Below are positions 1 through 12,129 of a stretch of 64,000 nucleotides of DNA, in pieces. The notes below the pieces were generated by a model. It had not been told where the DNA came from, made no database searches, and worked only from the letters and a program-made list of their open reading frames with translations. Origin of the DNA: Paralithodes platypus (taxonomy: Eukaryota > Arthropoda > Malacostraca > Decapoda > Lithodidae); NCBI GenBank assembly GCA_032716605.1, contig CM064571.1, forward strand, positions 20,153,871 to 20,217,870. The letters run 5' to 3'. Both the position numbers and the translations under genes were made by a program. Position 1 is the stretch's first letter; each line of letters starts with the position of its first letter.

Positions 1-833
1 AAATGGTGGTTAAGGGGGAAAAATGGAAACATAAACATAATGTTTTGAGCCTTTGATAAGTAAAAGAAACCTTCACATGAAACTATGCTTATAAATATGC
101 AACCCGTATTCCTCGGTGGTTACCACACACTCCTCTTTCCCCTTTTCCCTTATATAGGGGGACTATTATGCCAGTCTTCCAGTCATCGGGTGCACTCCCC
201 TCCTCCCATGCTAGTTTGCACATTTTCCATAATTTTCCTCAACCCCAACACATCATGCTGCCTGAGAACAACCCTCGACGTGTACTCTATGAACTAAAGT
301 GAGTAGATAATAAATAAACGCTTACAATGATGAAATGTGTGACGATAAGGACATTACCGAGAATTTGAATTTCCCGGTCCATCGTGCAAATTCGTGTTGT
401 GTTAGAATGAGCAATATATATTATATATCACTATATTAAGTGAATAAACTACATATAATTTATGATCTAGATATTCGCATTGTTCTATGATTTTTCACAG
501 AAAAGACATTAATGTTTTCATCAACGTACTCAAATGAATGCTGTCAAAGTTTACACCAAAGATTATGTCCGTATGTAATTTGTGTACTCTGGCTTCGACT
601 TCATTCATAAAACCTTTAGCACGGATTATAACATTACTGCATTCGCCTGTTTGATTGATGGGCATTAATAGTGTCCGTAATAGCTGTAAGGAGTAAATAT
701 TTAAATTTTGGAGCGGATATGGATGTTATAGAAGGTAATTTGAAGTAAGGAGGAATGGGAGACGCGGATGGCTGAAGCTTTGTGATCTGTGTGCTCCCGT
801 GTCCATATATTTTCCCCCTCTGGCGCCTCTGCA
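1..833. other. Upstream region of the F-box gene
   Basis: No coding region is recognised here. It is AT-rich and ends directly before the first ATG of the F-box/LRR gene at 834, so the promoter and 5' UTR must lie within it. No convincing TATA box or initiator can be fixed by eye. The short open frames inside have no recognisable family. Confidence 0.5.
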
Positions 834-934
834 ATGTCTCGTTTTGTGCTAGCCTCCATCACCGACCTCTCTGACGACGTGTTGCTCCTTATATTTTCCT
901 ACCTCAAGTCCTGGGACCTCCTTAATCTGACGCA
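834..934 (+). CDS. FBXL12-like exon 1 (F-box start)
   Basis: Encodes 33 residues plus two bases of codon 34, beginning MSRFVLASITDLSDDVLLL. Read past the donor, the frame stops almost at once (CAG TAA), which is why no long open frame marks this exon. The donor is gtaaga at 935. Confidence 0.85.
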
Positions 935-3900
935 GTAAGACCTCCCCTTCACTTTTGTTCCAATCAATGACCCGAGGTACTCCCTCACACTGAGACCCCT
1001 AACCTTAACGTAAGCACTAAAGTCATTACTGCATTAGTGTCGTCAACTGTGCCAAATGGTAGCATAGAATTACACATCAAACTTTCATTAGGCCTAGGCC
1101 AGGGGCCAAGGCTATTCCAAATTTCCAATGTGTTTTTGCTATAGCCTAGCCTAGCCTAGGCTAATTAATTTGATTTTGAGGTATTAGCCTACTGATAATT
1201 TGCGTAAATGTTCAGTCCAACATCTTCCGCATAAGGCTAGTGAATAAAAGCCCATTCTATGTTGTACCGGTATTTTAAGATACTGTAGCCTATTTAGAAC
1301 CTCTAGGACTGTTAAAATTACACCGGAAATGTATATAGGCCTATTACCAGATAGAATGTGTTTATTATCGAGCTGAATATCTCTGCCTAGCTCTTTTATA
1401 TAGCCTATAGGCTAGGCTAGGCTAGGCCAGGAGGCCTAGACTATATTTTTGTTTTGTTATATTATAATGGTTAGACTAGTAGCTGTTAGGCTAGGTAAAG
1501 GTTAGTAGTTAGAGGGATCGGAAAATATAACCTAAACTAGGCTACCACTAATTTTCCTATCATTCCCATGGTTTTTCTTTTTGGTTTTAGGTAGTTTTCA
1601 TCATTATACAGTAGCCTAGCCTAATTGATATTAGTTACAATCCCTGGAAATTTTTATTTCTCCCATTATCCAACGATCTTAATTCTTAAAACACTCAGAT
1701 CACGAGATGTAAGTCATTTTCAGAGTAAATATAATTTTTTTTGCCTTTGGATACAGGGATGGGTTGAGCCTCCCCTCAACCCCCCCCCCCCCATGACTTA
1801 TTGAAATCAGCATCTATTTTAACAGTAGGGGGCTTGACCTAACAAGTGCGCATGGGGGTAATTGGAAACGTCCCCCTGTGCTGACGTATTTGAGGTGTTT
1901 CCGTCACTAAAATATTCATTGTACCATTAATAGCATTAATACTTATCCATATGCGCCTATTATGGGTTGATTATAAAGGTATTAACCTGAAACAACAATA
2001 AAACGAGTGAAAACAGCGTTTGGATGGTCAAAATCGGAGATATAGCCCGTGAGTTGTATAATGTATGGATGAAGCAAGCTGCTTTCCCGCCAATTTCCCC
2101 CAAGGCCACTGAGACACAGTCGATCGATACTCTCTCTCTCTCTCTTGCATTCGCTTGCTATCAGTGATGACCACACCCTGCAACCGGATTTCTAATGTTA
2201 GCACGAAAATATACCTCAGAATAAGGGAATAACAGGGAAAATAGGTGATAACTGAAGGAGAGGAGGAAAGTGGGGAAGGAGTGGAGGTGGAGGACTGAGA
2301 TTTTGCATGGCCCAGGGGCAAAAAAAAAAAAAAAAAAAAATTTGTCGATGTCAAAAGTTGATTTTTTTTTCTCTGACTCTTAAGAGTCTCTCCGCAGTCC
2401 GCCGGGGGAACTCTTAAGAGTCTCCCTGCAGTTCCCGGGTTAATACCGGTAAGTGTTTCACTGCTGTCAATAGGGAGAATTTTTTTGGTTTTACAGTACT
2501 TTATATAGTGCACATAAAATGTATCTCCGGAGGTTGAAACACATTATAATATGAATATATGATCTTTGCAACATCCTTATTCTATAATAGCCTTCAAATA
2601 TTGAGAAATAATTAGTGGTAGTTTCGGTTATAAGTACCGAGGGATCTGCCTTGTTTGGGCCAATTGGCTTTCTGCAGACTCCCATTTTCTTATGTTCTTA
2701 TGTTCATAGGTAAAGGTTAGTAGCATTTTGGTAAAGGTTAGTAGCTGTTAGATAATAGTTAGCATTGCAACTGTTAAGTAAAGGTTAGCAACTGTTAGGT
2801 AAAGGTTAGTAGAGTGTCATAATTTAGCCTACTAGGTTAGGTAAGTTAAGTCAAGTTAGTCTAATAAAAATATAAAACACGGTGGTTGTATGACTAGGGA
2901 GTTCTTGGGGGGAGGGGGATTGAAAGAAGGAGCAGTTTTGAAGAATTACCATAATGTGGACCGACAGTTAGCCCATCGATCTTTTAAGGCCTAATAGGTC
3001 CGGTAGAAGATATACATCATTGCTATATGTCATTACGAACTGAAATGTAGTATTAGGGATATACAGCTCGGTCCCGCATAGTGCGAGAAATTGGTCGATA
3101 CAGTGCGTCGCACTATGTAAATTCACACTTACACTTACACTTAGTTACACTTAGTTGTATTCCGTCCGTTAGTGACACAGTTGAGCTGGGGCTCCACTGC
3201 GACCAGGCAGCTCCCTTTCTTCTATGTACACTATGTAAACAACATATCCTATGGGAAAAACTGTAATTGGTCCTCCATAGAGCACACATATCTTTCCTTA
3301 TATCATTATTTATACAGACACAAACATACCAAGAACAAATATTAATGATAAATATAGCATATCAATGGTAAATTAGACCTTTCCTTACATTAAATTCTAT
3401 ACTTGATACGATCACAAACCCGAGAATGCGAGATAGCGTCACACAGTATGGGGTAAGAAATGTCTGACTGACCAGCCTCCCTCCATGCCCAAGCTGCTCA
3501 AACACCAGTGACGCCACGAGTCAGGCAGGAAATTTATCGCACTGTACAAATTTCGGCCGCACTAATAGAAAGCGCCCCGGATTTAACCCATCTTGCCACC
3601 CGAATCGCAATAATAGATCGTATTCGCATTGATTGGTAATTTTGTGTTTAATATTTTCATTGCTCACACTAATCGAAATTCGCTCAGTTTGAACTCGCTT
3701 TATACGGGACCGAGCTGTACTGTACCGGTATATAATACGATAATAATAGTCTCCCTATAAATGGCCCCGCCACCATCTTTGCTATAATTCTATATCTAGA
3801 CAGTCTACTGACATGAAAAGTGACGTGAAATAATCAACCAATAGCATTAGAATACCCTGGATGATGTCACACCCATTTAGGCTAGCCAATCACCTGTCAC

Positions 3901-6900
3901 TCCACTACGCGCAGCTGCCATAATGCAATATATTGGAGAAGGAAGGCTGTGGTGAGGGTGGCTGACTAGTCTGCCGAAAATGGCATCATGGACCCGGGAA
4001 GGATGTAATACGGTCATGTTTACATTGGTCGATCGCTTGCGGTTAAGTTCCCGTAAATTTTGACGTTTATTTTTTCTGTTATTCGCCCCTTGCTGGCAAT
4101 ATATATGATGATGAGAATAAGTCATGGAGGGGTGAGGGGGGGGCAAAGCCCCCTCTCAACCTATTATTGTATCCCACGGCAGTCAAAATAGACGAGAACA
4201 TGATCGCGAGCGTCCGCGTAGTGTAAACAAGGCGGGCGATATGCCCGAATACTACATCCTTGCCCGCGTCTTCAGCTGGATGACTCCTCCGTCTTTCGAT
4301 TTTTTGTGTGTGTACAGTACATGATTTTTGTTCAATTTCAGTGGATTTATACTGTATATCGATTATCGAGGACTATCGGAAGTGAGTACAGTATTTACCC
4401 ATTATCCAAGGACCGTCGGAAGTGAGTAGTTACCCATTATTCAACAATAGGGTCAGTTAAGATTTTGCCCCTTGCTGAAGTTGCTGGTCACATACCGGTA
4501 GATAATTATTTCAATAAGTCCTGGGGGTAAACCACCCACTCAACTTATTCTGCATTCCACGACAAACGGTTATGGACAAATACTGTACAGCTTATTTTTG
4601 CATTTTATCCTCTTTAACCCCTCATTTTCCCTTATATTCATAGCCTTCCCCACAAGTCCCCTTATTCTTCAACAATACAAAAATCAACCCTTCATCTTCT
4701 CTCAATGTTCTCGGTGTCTCATTTTCTTCTGCTCTCACTTGGAAGGACCATATTACCAGTCTTGCTAAGGCAGAATCCCAGAAGCTGGGTGTGCTCAACC
4801 GCCTCAAGGGGTTCTCTACCCCTGCGCAGCTTCTTGCTCTGTACAGGGGCACAGTGCGTCCTTGTATTGAGTATTGTTCACATGTGTGGGGAGGATCCTC
4901 TCACACCGCACTCTTAGACAAAGTGAAGCCTTTCATATCATTAACTCCTGTCCACTCACCAACTCTCTGGAATCTCTCTCTCTTCGCCGCAATGTTGCAT
5001 CTCTCTCGCTATTCTATCGCTACTACAATAATCAGTGTTCCTCGGAGCTTTCCCAGTGTATACCACCTCCTCTACGTAGGGTACGTAGTACCCGCCTTGC
5101 AACACAATCCCACCCCTACTCTGTGCAACTCTCCAACCCAAGAGTGAAACGCTATTCTCAGACTTTCTTCTGTTCAACTGCTGAGCTCTGGAACTATCCC
5201 AGAATCAGTCTTTCCCTCTTCCTATGAATTAAGTTCCTTCAAACTCTGTGTGTCCAGCCATTTTTAGCTCGAACGTCCCTTGATTTTGGCCCTGTCACTT
5301 TCAAATCTGGGGGAGGCACTCGCTGCAGGCAGTTATGCCTTTTGTTGCCCTCATTCACATAGAAAACAAAATAATTCGGGGCATATTTTTAAATTGTTGG
5401 AACTTGGATAATGGGTCAAATACTCATTTCAGCTCCTCTTCAGTATAAGAAAGTACAGTACAGGGTATCTGAAAAAAAAAAAAAAAAAAAAAAAATTAAG
5501 TCACCGTCGGTCCAAAAAATCAAGTTCGATTTTGACCTTCATTTGACCCAGAAATCCCTTGGGTGGTTTGGTATTACTGTACTGACTTTAGGTGCAATCG
5601 TGATTTTAGTAGGCTAGGCTAGCCTAACTATGGTAAGGGTTGTGTTAGCAGGCATACCGTCTGCTTTGTTTACATAGTTGCACGCTCGCAGTTACATTCG
5701 GGTCTCATTTAAATGCTTATTTATTACAAAATGATCTGTTATTTGCTAATATATATGATGATGACAATAAGTCATCGGGGGTGAGGGGGGAAAAACCCTT
5801 CTCAACCCATTATTGTATCCCACGGCCAGCTGTTGGGTAAAATATTTTCTTACATTAATAGGTTGAGGGCAGCTTTGCCCCCCTCCACAGTACCGTACAG
5901 TACCAGTACAGTACCAGTACAGTACCAGTACAGTACCAGTACAGTACCAGTACTATTTTTTATCTTATACTTTAATTGATTTCAAAACCCCTTTGCTAAT
6001 TTTAACTTACATTTTTAGTACTGGTATGGTTTAGATTTCAGGTTCCAAAGTTCAGAAGTGATGTAACTTACACTTTCAGGACATGTGAGCGGTTCAGTAA
6101 AGTTGCAAGTGACAAATCTCTGTGGGTGGATGTTGACTTCAGCGATGGGGTGTTGTCACTACAGCAGCTACGGAGATGCCTGGCATTCCTCCGGGCAACC
6201 ACACGGAAGGTGGTGCTGCGGGGACACAAGAAGATATACGCAGGAACACCTAAGTGGAAGACGCCTTTAATTAGTGATCACATTCTGAAGCTCATTGGCC
6301 AGAAATGTCCAAACTTAGAGGAATTTACCTTAAGTGAAGCTTTTGTTGATGCGAGTAAAGTCAAGGTGGCTGACTTTTCACCTCTCCAGTCTCTGCATAA
6401 GTTCTCTCTAATTGACTGTGAATTCATTAATCTCCCAGCACCCTTCAGGGATGGATCCTATTTCAAAAGAACTCACAAGATTCTTCCAAAATTAGAATGT
6501 TTGGTGATTTCAAAATGTGGCTGGGTAGAAGACTATGACATTATGGTGCTCAGCAAAGTGGAAACGCTGAAAAAACTGGTGCTGCGAAACTTACCCAAAG
6601 TCGGGAGTGCCATCGCATACATAGCCCTCAGTTTTAGGTTTGGGTTCCAGAATCTTGAGGAGCTAGACATGCGAGGGACGAGCCTGCAGGATAATGAGGT
6701 GCTGTCTGTGGTTCAGAACGGGAAGCTACAAGCGCTGTACCTCGGTCCCCTGGGGCCTGTGAAGCGTCCCACGGAGGATCCACTGGGGGGCCACAATCTA
6801 ATCATGCCAGACCCACGCTGGCAGGAGGAGAAACAGCAGGTGGTAGTGATCAATGTAGGGCCCAATGGACCCCAGTGGCGGCAGGTTAATGATGACGAGC

Positions 6901-7649
6901 TTGATGGGATGGGGCTACAGTGGGTTAGAAACGCCCCAGTGGCCCGTCAACAGAGAGAGGAACAGGAGGACGAGGATAGACACTACTTCATTGACAAGGA
7001 TGGTAGACCCATCCAAGAGGAGGAGGGGGAAGAGGATGACTATGTTGACAGTGAAGACAATGAGTCAGATGATAATAGTAAGGGGGCATCCCGGTTTGCT
7101 GGGAACAAGAGACCACACCCGAATCACATTATTGAGTCGGCAGCCAAAAGACAAAAACTCTCCCCCAGGAAAGCAGCAGATGTGAGAGAAGACTGTCCGT
7201 CACTGTCACCAGGTGAAGCAAGTAAAGCCAGTGAAAGCCAGAGATATCAGAACAAGGAGGAGGAAGAAGAAGAAGAAGAGGAGGAGGAGGAGGAGGAGGA
7301 AGAAGGGGAAGAGGAAGGATTTGGCCCCTACAGCCAGAGTTTAGATCATAGTGATGAGGAGGGCCTCCAGTGCCACAGTTACCAACCGCCTGATGAGTTC
7401 CTTTCTGACACCATGGTCCGGGCATTTGGGCAGAAGACAGAGAAGCTGCATACCCTGGTGGTCTCGGGCTGCTCTATCTCCGACCAGGGGCTGCAGCAGA
7501 TCGTCCGGTTGGTCCCGTCGCTCCGCTTGCTTGACGTTACTAATACTAAGGTAACAAGTAGTGCCGTACAGGAGGCTAGGATGGTGCGACCTGGATGTGT
7601 TATAATAGGAGGTGGTACAAGAGTCACACGCACACATAAGAACAGATAA
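834..7649 (+). CDS. F-box/LRR-repeat protein, FBXL12-like (join 834-934, 6080-7649)
   Basis: Predicted 556-aa protein from two exons. By family it should be a substrate receptor of an SCF (Skp1-Cullin1-F-box) ubiquitin ligase. Residues about 8-50 form the F-box, including LSDDVLLLIFSYL and the following TCERF...LWVDVDF segment. Leucine-rich repeats cover about 50-230; GQKCPNLEEFTL there closely matches human FBXL12 as I remember it. About 250-480 is a low-complexity acidic region with a poly-glutamate run near 425-447 (bases 7252-7317). A last LRR-like segment (LHTLVVSGCSISDQGL) lies at about 488-545. The splice is clear: donor CGCA|gtaaga at 934/935, acceptor tttcag|GACATG at 6079/6080, with codon CA|G split between exons. 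The start is the only ATG that opens the F-box. Vertebrate FBXL12 is about 326 aa, so the acidic insertion makes this protein much longer. Assignment to FBXL12 rather than another FBXL is likely but unproven. Confidence 0.85.
1080..1640. repeat. AGGCCTA/GGCTA motif-rich intron segment
   Basis: The first intron of the F-box gene holds many short runs of AGGCCTA, CTAGCCTAGCC and TAGGCTAGG. The same flavour recurs at 60.0-62.7 kb. No element ends were found. Confidence 0.5.
1834..2443. mobile_element. TTAA-type MITE, family A copy 1
   Basis: About 600 bp, very similar to the elements at 30097-30723 and 39710-40338. It begins TTGACCTAACAAGTGCGC (the TTAA apparently mutated) and ends GTTCCCGGGTTAA. 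Internally it has a CT run near 2131, an A tract at about 2322-2341 and the paired ACTCTTAAGAGTCTC motifs. TTAA ends suggest piggyBac-type mobilisation. No transposase is present. Confidence 0.75.
2444..3061. other. Intron stretch with degenerate GGTTAGTAG repeats
   Basis: At 2700-2830 a loose tandem of GTAAAGGTTAGTAG/CTGTTAG units is visible. Nothing else is recognisable. Confidence 0.4.
3062..3719. mobile_element. MITE with TACAGCTCGGTCCCG inverted ends
   Basis: The left end TACAGCTCGGTCCCGCATA is mirrored at the right end (reverse complement TACAGCTCGGTCCCGTATA). Both ends start with TA, so a pogo/mariner-type TA target duplication is likely. A piece of LINE 3' end lies inside at about 3118-3215, so this copy is nested. 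Confidence 0.7.
3118..3215 (-). mobile_element. LINE 3'-end fragment nested in a MITE
   Basis: The reverse strand matches the 3' end of the LINE at 60978-61279: the GRSGAPAQLC protein end, then a tail of AAGTGTAA-like repeats. The fragment is strongly truncated. Confidence 0.65.
3985..4268. mobile_element. MITE family K copy, 4 kb
   Basis: Bounded by GGATGTA ... CTACATCC and containing the motifs CTGGCAATATATATGATG, GTCATGG..GGTGAGGGG, TTATTGTATCC and GTGTAAACAAGGC. The same motifs occur at 57.5-58.05, 58.2-59.42 and 59.87-60.38 kb, and in part at 5741-5835. The family has no coding capacity. Confidence 0.6.
4683..5360 (+). mobile_element. Non-LTR retrotransposon 3' fragment (C-terminal RT region)
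   Basis: Read in more than one frame, this encodes the region typical of jockey/CR1-like LINEs after the polymerase domain: LTWKDHI, KLGVLNRLKGF, LYRGTVRPCIEYCSHVWG, then SLRRNVASLSLFYRYY and STAELWN. Frame changes and stops show it is a dead 5'-truncated copy. A matching minus-strand piece lies at 34035-34392. No catalytic RT motif remains. Confidence 0.75.
5741..5835. repeat. Partial family K MITE
   Basis: Carries ATATATGATGATGACAATA, a GGGGTGAGGGGGG run and TTATTGTATCCCACGG, as in the copy at 4 kb. Only the middle of the element is present. Confidence 0.5.
5886..5955. repeat. Tandem CAGTACCAGTA repeat
   Basis: About six copies of a 10-base unit (CAGTACCAGTA overlapping) just upstream of F-box exon 2. 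Confidence 0.8.
6080..7649 (+). CDS. FBXL12-like exon 2 (LRRs and acidic tail)
   Basis: Holds the rest of the F-box, all LRRs, the acidic region and the stop at 7647-7649. The upstream acceptor has a good pyrimidine tract (ttacactttcag). The long GAG/GAA run is a microsatellite in coding sequence and may vary in length between individuals. Confidence 0.88.
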
Positions 7650-8245
7650 CATAGCATTGCATAAGAACAGATAACATACCGGTAGTATATTGTAACAAAA
7701 TTTGTGAACACACAGACAGATACTGTACACAAGTACACTAACATGGGTGATTTTGATACCTAGCACTATGCTCATCAACCAACGGAGCGTAGGATAGGAT
7801 GAAGTAGTTTACTGTACAGTAGATGACAAAAATAGTACACTATATTGTACTAGTACAACATGATAACAAAGCATACTCGGTAACTATAAATCATTAAACT
7901 CTTTAAGACATAGACTGTAATTTCAAATGTAAAAGCAAAACAAAAAAACAGATAGCATAATTATAGATGACGCAACCACTAGGGCCTATCTGGGTCACCA
8001 AACATCCTCAGAATATTCCTTGCCTGTGTTTGTATCCCAGTGTAAGTAATTATAATGTAAAACTTGCAAAATATACAAACCAAAACTGGGACGACACAAG
8101 AAAAACGCAAAGGAACTAATCAAAAAATCGCTATGTGGAAATAACCAAACCTTCAAGACCGCCTCACACCAGCAACTTTTCCAGTGAATTGATTCAGAGT
8201 ATGGTACTGTACCAGAATTCGCGATAATAATATATGGTGTACCGG
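7650..8245. other. Downstream flank of the F-box gene
   Basis: It should include the 3' UTR, but no certain polyadenylation signal could be tied to the gene. A family L repeat lies at about 8048-8150 (GTAAAACTTGCAAAATA, ATCGCTATGTGGAAATAA). Confidence 0.4.
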
Positions 8246-8433
8246 TACAGGTCTCCCTCGATTGATGATTGGGTTACGTTTCTGAAAACCTGATCTTAAT
8301 TTTAGGGTTCGCTATATGATTTTTCTATTTAATGGGGTAAATGAGGATGCGTTCTCTGACCAGCCAAAACCCAAACCCAAACACCTATAAATATATCGTA
8401 AATTTGAGCATCGGATAGTGAGGGAGACCTGTA
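8246..8433. mobile_element. MITE family H copy 1 (TACAGGTCTCCCTC ends)
   Basis: 188 bp with inverted ends TACAGGTCTCCCTC and GAGGGAGACCTGTA and TA at each edge. A second 196-bp copy is at 33526-33721. The ends suggest a pogo/Tigger-like MITE. Confidence 0.75.
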
Positions 8434-8612
8434 CCTATCCTCTTTTGAAGTCTTATCACCTTAAATATGATAATGTTGAATTGTTAACTTATTGAATAAT
8501 TACATTAATACAGTACTACACAATAATAAATAACCTATCAATAAATCTCAAAATTAACTTACTACACATACCCTGATAAATGTACAGTAGGCCTACTCAT
8601 GTGACAGCAGCT

Positions 8613-8937
8613 TTAAGGGGCTAGTGGCTGGTTTTTTGGTCCATTAATTCATTTATCCATATATTTTTTAGTTTCCTCTTTAGACCTCCATCAAGCTTAG
8701 ACAAACATCCCCTAGACCCCCCATCAAGATAAATTTGTACATTTTTCAGGCTAGCTATCGCTCGCCAGGAAAAAATCGACATCTAAATAGCACGAAAGGT
8801 CTTAAAATTGACAATGAAATGGGGTAAAAGGTGTTAAAATCGCCAAACTAACAGGCCGAAGGTCTTAAAATCTAAAACCTAATGGGGTTAAACATGAGGA
8901 AGAAAGGGGACCAGAAAAACGACCCATCTCCCCTTAA
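8613..8937. mobile_element. TTAA-type MITE family B copy
   Basis: Edges TTAAGGGG and CATCTCCCCTTAA. The interior carries AGACCTCCATCAAGCTTA, CGCTCGCCAGGAAAAAAT and GGGGTTAAACATGAGG. Shared with copies at 9559-9771, 11417-11728, 28963-29302, 46357-46726 and 47367-47724. Confidence 0.7.
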
Positions 8938-9051
8938 GCGAGTGTTTTTCGTGCTCTACTGCTCCTCGTGCCTCATCAGTGCCGCCAGCTACAGTTTTAT
9001 AAGCCCGCTAATTTGGAATATTTGCAAGTTCCAAACTAGTGTACACTAGAC

Positions 9052-9185
9052 AACTTTCTACTTTCTACAACTTTTCCCTTGTTGACTCTTCCCAAATGGT
9101 AGAAATATTAGGTCGATTACTCTAGTCGTTTGTGAGATATAGAGGTTTATGTTCAAGAGTTTTGGCCTACTCATTTGAAATGTAA
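9052..9185. repeat. Repeat Q, near-identical to 13999-14130
   Basis: About 130 bases starting CTTTCTACAACTTTTCCC and ending near GGCCTACTCATTTG agree almost perfectly with the right part of the MITE at 13927-14134. The left end differs. Confidence 0.8.
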
Positions 9186-9558
9186 CCAGTAGGTAATTCT
9201 TCTACATTACAGTATATAGAAAGCATGGTGATAATGATTCTGCAAGACTGCTACAGTATTTTAAACTGCTAGAATGGCGACACTGATCTAAATGCACAGA
9301 GCAGTGTGGTAAAATAGAGGCTTGGTAATGGTTTGTAAATATGAAATATTGTATGCCAAGTCAAACTATGGACATTATTGTAAGATCACTGCTTTAGCAA
9401 ATTTAACAAATATTTATTGTATCACACATTTTATAGGCTAGTGAATAATTATTTAATTTTTTCACTCAGTTCAGTAAATAATCACGAACAATTTGACTTG
9501 TTAGCAATGCACTATTATGAACCATAGCAATTATACACCCATTTGAATCTTTCAACTT

Positions 9559-9771
9559 TTAAGGGGGGATGGACCGTTTTTCTGGACCACTTTCTCCCTC
9601 ATGTTTAGCCCCATTAGTTCTCTACCGAAAAATGTACAAATTAATCTAGAAGGTTGATCTAATGGATGTTTTTTTTAAATTTGATGGAGGTCTAGGGAGG
9701 AAACTAGAAAAATAATGAATACTGTACTGTACATGCAAAAATCGCCCATAAAGCGAACCATCTCCCTTTAA
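9559..9771. mobile_element. Family B MITE, short copy
   Basis: TTAAGGGGGGATGGACCG at the left edge and CCATCTCCCTTTAAAG at the right. About 210 bp, internally deleted relative to other copies. Confidence 0.65.
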
Positions 9772-9850
9772 AGTCAAGTTCGGAAACATCTGGGATATAA
9801 GAAAGCATTGCATTGTTGTGTTTGGGTTCAATAGATTCAAATGGGTGGCG

Positions 9851-9925
<75 letters not shown>
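9851..9925. repeat. (TATC)n microsatellite
   Basis: About 18 uninterrupted TATC units. The isoleucine/tyrosine/leucine/serine open frame across it is an artefact. Confidence 0.95.
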
Positions 9926-10075
9926 TATTATGCACGGTTGTACAGGATAGGCTTCTTGCACTCAAAGGAACACCACTGGACACAATAACTGATAATACAA
10001 ACATGATACACTACATCATAAGTTTTTTTCTAATTTTAATGTCCGATGAAAGTAAGCGAGTATCATATCCTGTCA

Positions 10076-10278
10076 TTAACCCCTTCTGTACCGGCGATGT
10101 CCTTTTCGCTATACATTTTGGCTGCCATTAGACGATTTTATTCAGCTTAGGAAGGACATCTACCATTGAAAAAGCTACAGACTATCTCAATGACTCCTTT
10201 TAGCTTCCATATATCCTTCCTAAGCTACATAAAATTGTCTAAATGTAGCTAAAATCAAACCGGTACAGAAGGGGTTAA
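10076..10278. mobile_element. TTAA-type MITE family P copy (CCCCTTCTGTACCGG ends)
   Basis: Strong inverted ends: TTAACCCCTTCTGTACCGG at left, mirrored by CCGGTACAGAAGGGGTTAA at right. About 200 bp. Inside is GACGATTTTATTCAGCTTAG, a motif shared with related copies at 13149, 23329 and other places. Confidence 0.85.
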
Positions 10279-11191
10279 AGAAATATTTTAGCTGTACACA
10301 CCAACGAGGCCATTTGCTCGTTTTCTGTTGCTGTAGATATTTTTACGAGTGGAGAGTCGCAAGCCCAAGCAAATGCCACCATGCAAGTTTTCATAATTAA
10401 CATCAACTTTTGCTAACAAATCTTCGAACTAGGCGAGTAAGCAAGATCGGAACATGGCAATTTACTGTCAGCTGAAAACAAAACAGACTATAGCTAACAA
10501 TAGCGAAGTGGGTACAGCATCCAAACAAGTCTATTATTTTCCTCAGAAACATGATATTTTGAGGAGAAATTGTATTAATTAGTACTTCAGTATGATGATA
10601 CATTGTATATACAGTACAGTATACTGGTACTGTATATTCTGGTTGATGTTAGATGAGTTTATTCAGCTTAGGAAGGACCTCTAGCAATCCAAAGGGGTAA
10701 ACCTTTGCAATTTACTCTCCGACCCCCACATTCTCCTCCTTATCACAATAAAGGTATCTAATGATAGCCAATTCAAATGTAAAACTTTCAAAACAAACCA
10801 TCCAAATCCAGGAACTGCACAATATCCTATGAAGATAAAGAAACTTACAAAAAAAACAAGCCAAATAAATTCAGGTTTGGCATTATCAGGTACAAATATT
10901 GGCGTGTTGAGTCTTTTACCTTTGTTGTACTTTATGAATGTTTTTGTAAATAATAATAATAATAATACTGTAATTTTTTTTTTTTTTTTTTTACTTTAGT
11001 TGTAAGTATTTTATTGGTGATTTTTTGTGGAGTGCAATCAATTACACTTGAGTTTGTCAATTTCCCTACAAATTGTATCTTTAGTAGTGTTGTCCTTGAG
11101 ATTCAGTACATCATGCACATACTGTACACAAGGATACATACATAAACATGGCACGGACACACACACACATATGCATTGAAACAAAATTGCA

Positions 11192-11240
<49 letters not shown>
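11192..11240. repeat. (CA)n microsatellite
   Basis: About 24 CA units; the cysteine/valine-rich open frames on the opposite strand come from it. Confidence 0.95.
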
Positions 11241-11416
11241 ACTGACACTCAAAGACATATGGACAGTTGCACATGTATGCATGGAAACACACACACAGAC
11301 ACAGCGTGAGAGTGAGTGTTTTGTGTGTGTAAACTCATTTTAGTGTTGTGAGATGATAAGTTTGTATATACAGTAGCCAAGTCTGGTCTGAGTATTACGG
11401 ATAAGCTTTCCCCATC

Positions 11417-11728
11417 TTAAGGGGAGATTTTTAGTTTGCTTCCTAGACCCCCATCAAGCTTTAAAAAAATACCCTCAAGACCCTCTTTCAATATATATTT
11501 GTACATTTTCCTCCTAAATAAATATTACAGACTCGTTATCGCTCGCCAGGAAAAAATCTACACATAATTGGCACGAAAGGTTTTTAAATCGACAGAAATT
11601 GGCCGAAATATCTTAAAATCACCAAAGTAATGGAGTGAACGTCTTAAGATCTCAAAAACAAATGGGCTAAACATGAGGGAGGAAGGGGTCAAGAAAAAAA
11701 AATCCCTCAAGTGGAAACCTCCCCTTAA
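11417..11728. mobile_element. Family B MITE copy
   Basis: TTAAGGGGAGATTTTTAG at left and CCTCCCCTTAA at right. The interior CGCTCGCCAGGAAAAAAT and GGGCTAAACATGAGGGAGG match the other family B copies. Confidence 0.75.
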
Positions 11729-11894
11729 GAGTGCAGAATATATAAAGGCAGTTGATTACAGTATTTTGACCAAGTCGATTGTGCTTTATAAGTGGCAAAT
11801 TTCTATTGCGAAGGATAGCAGCTGATTTGGCTTTGTCCTTTAATTATTGATAGCAAGTACTGTACCTGTAGTGAATTGTGATGAGTATTTCTTT

Positions 11895-12048
11895 AGCTTC
11901 ATCATTTACGAGCACTCTGATTTCCTGTTTAACGTTTTAATTTCTTCAGCTTGATCATTTACGAGCACTCTGATTTCCTGTTTAACGTTTAATTTCTTCA
12001 GCTTGATCATTTACGAGCACTCTGATTCCCTGTTTAACCTTTGATTGC
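11895..12048. repeat. Tandem repeat, about 53-bp unit x3
   Basis: Three near-identical copies of a unit containing GATCATTTACGAGCACTCTG and CCTGTTTAACGTTT. Confidence 0.85.
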
Positions 12049-12129
12049 AAGAGTTCGGATAGTAACTGGACTGAGGTATAAAGAATGTGTTGCTGAATCG
12101 ATGTAAATGAATCTTTAAAACACATTTTC

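Noticed and set aside
7129..7425. Proline-rich minus-strand frame
   Set aside because: Antisense of the F-box gene's poly-Glu region.
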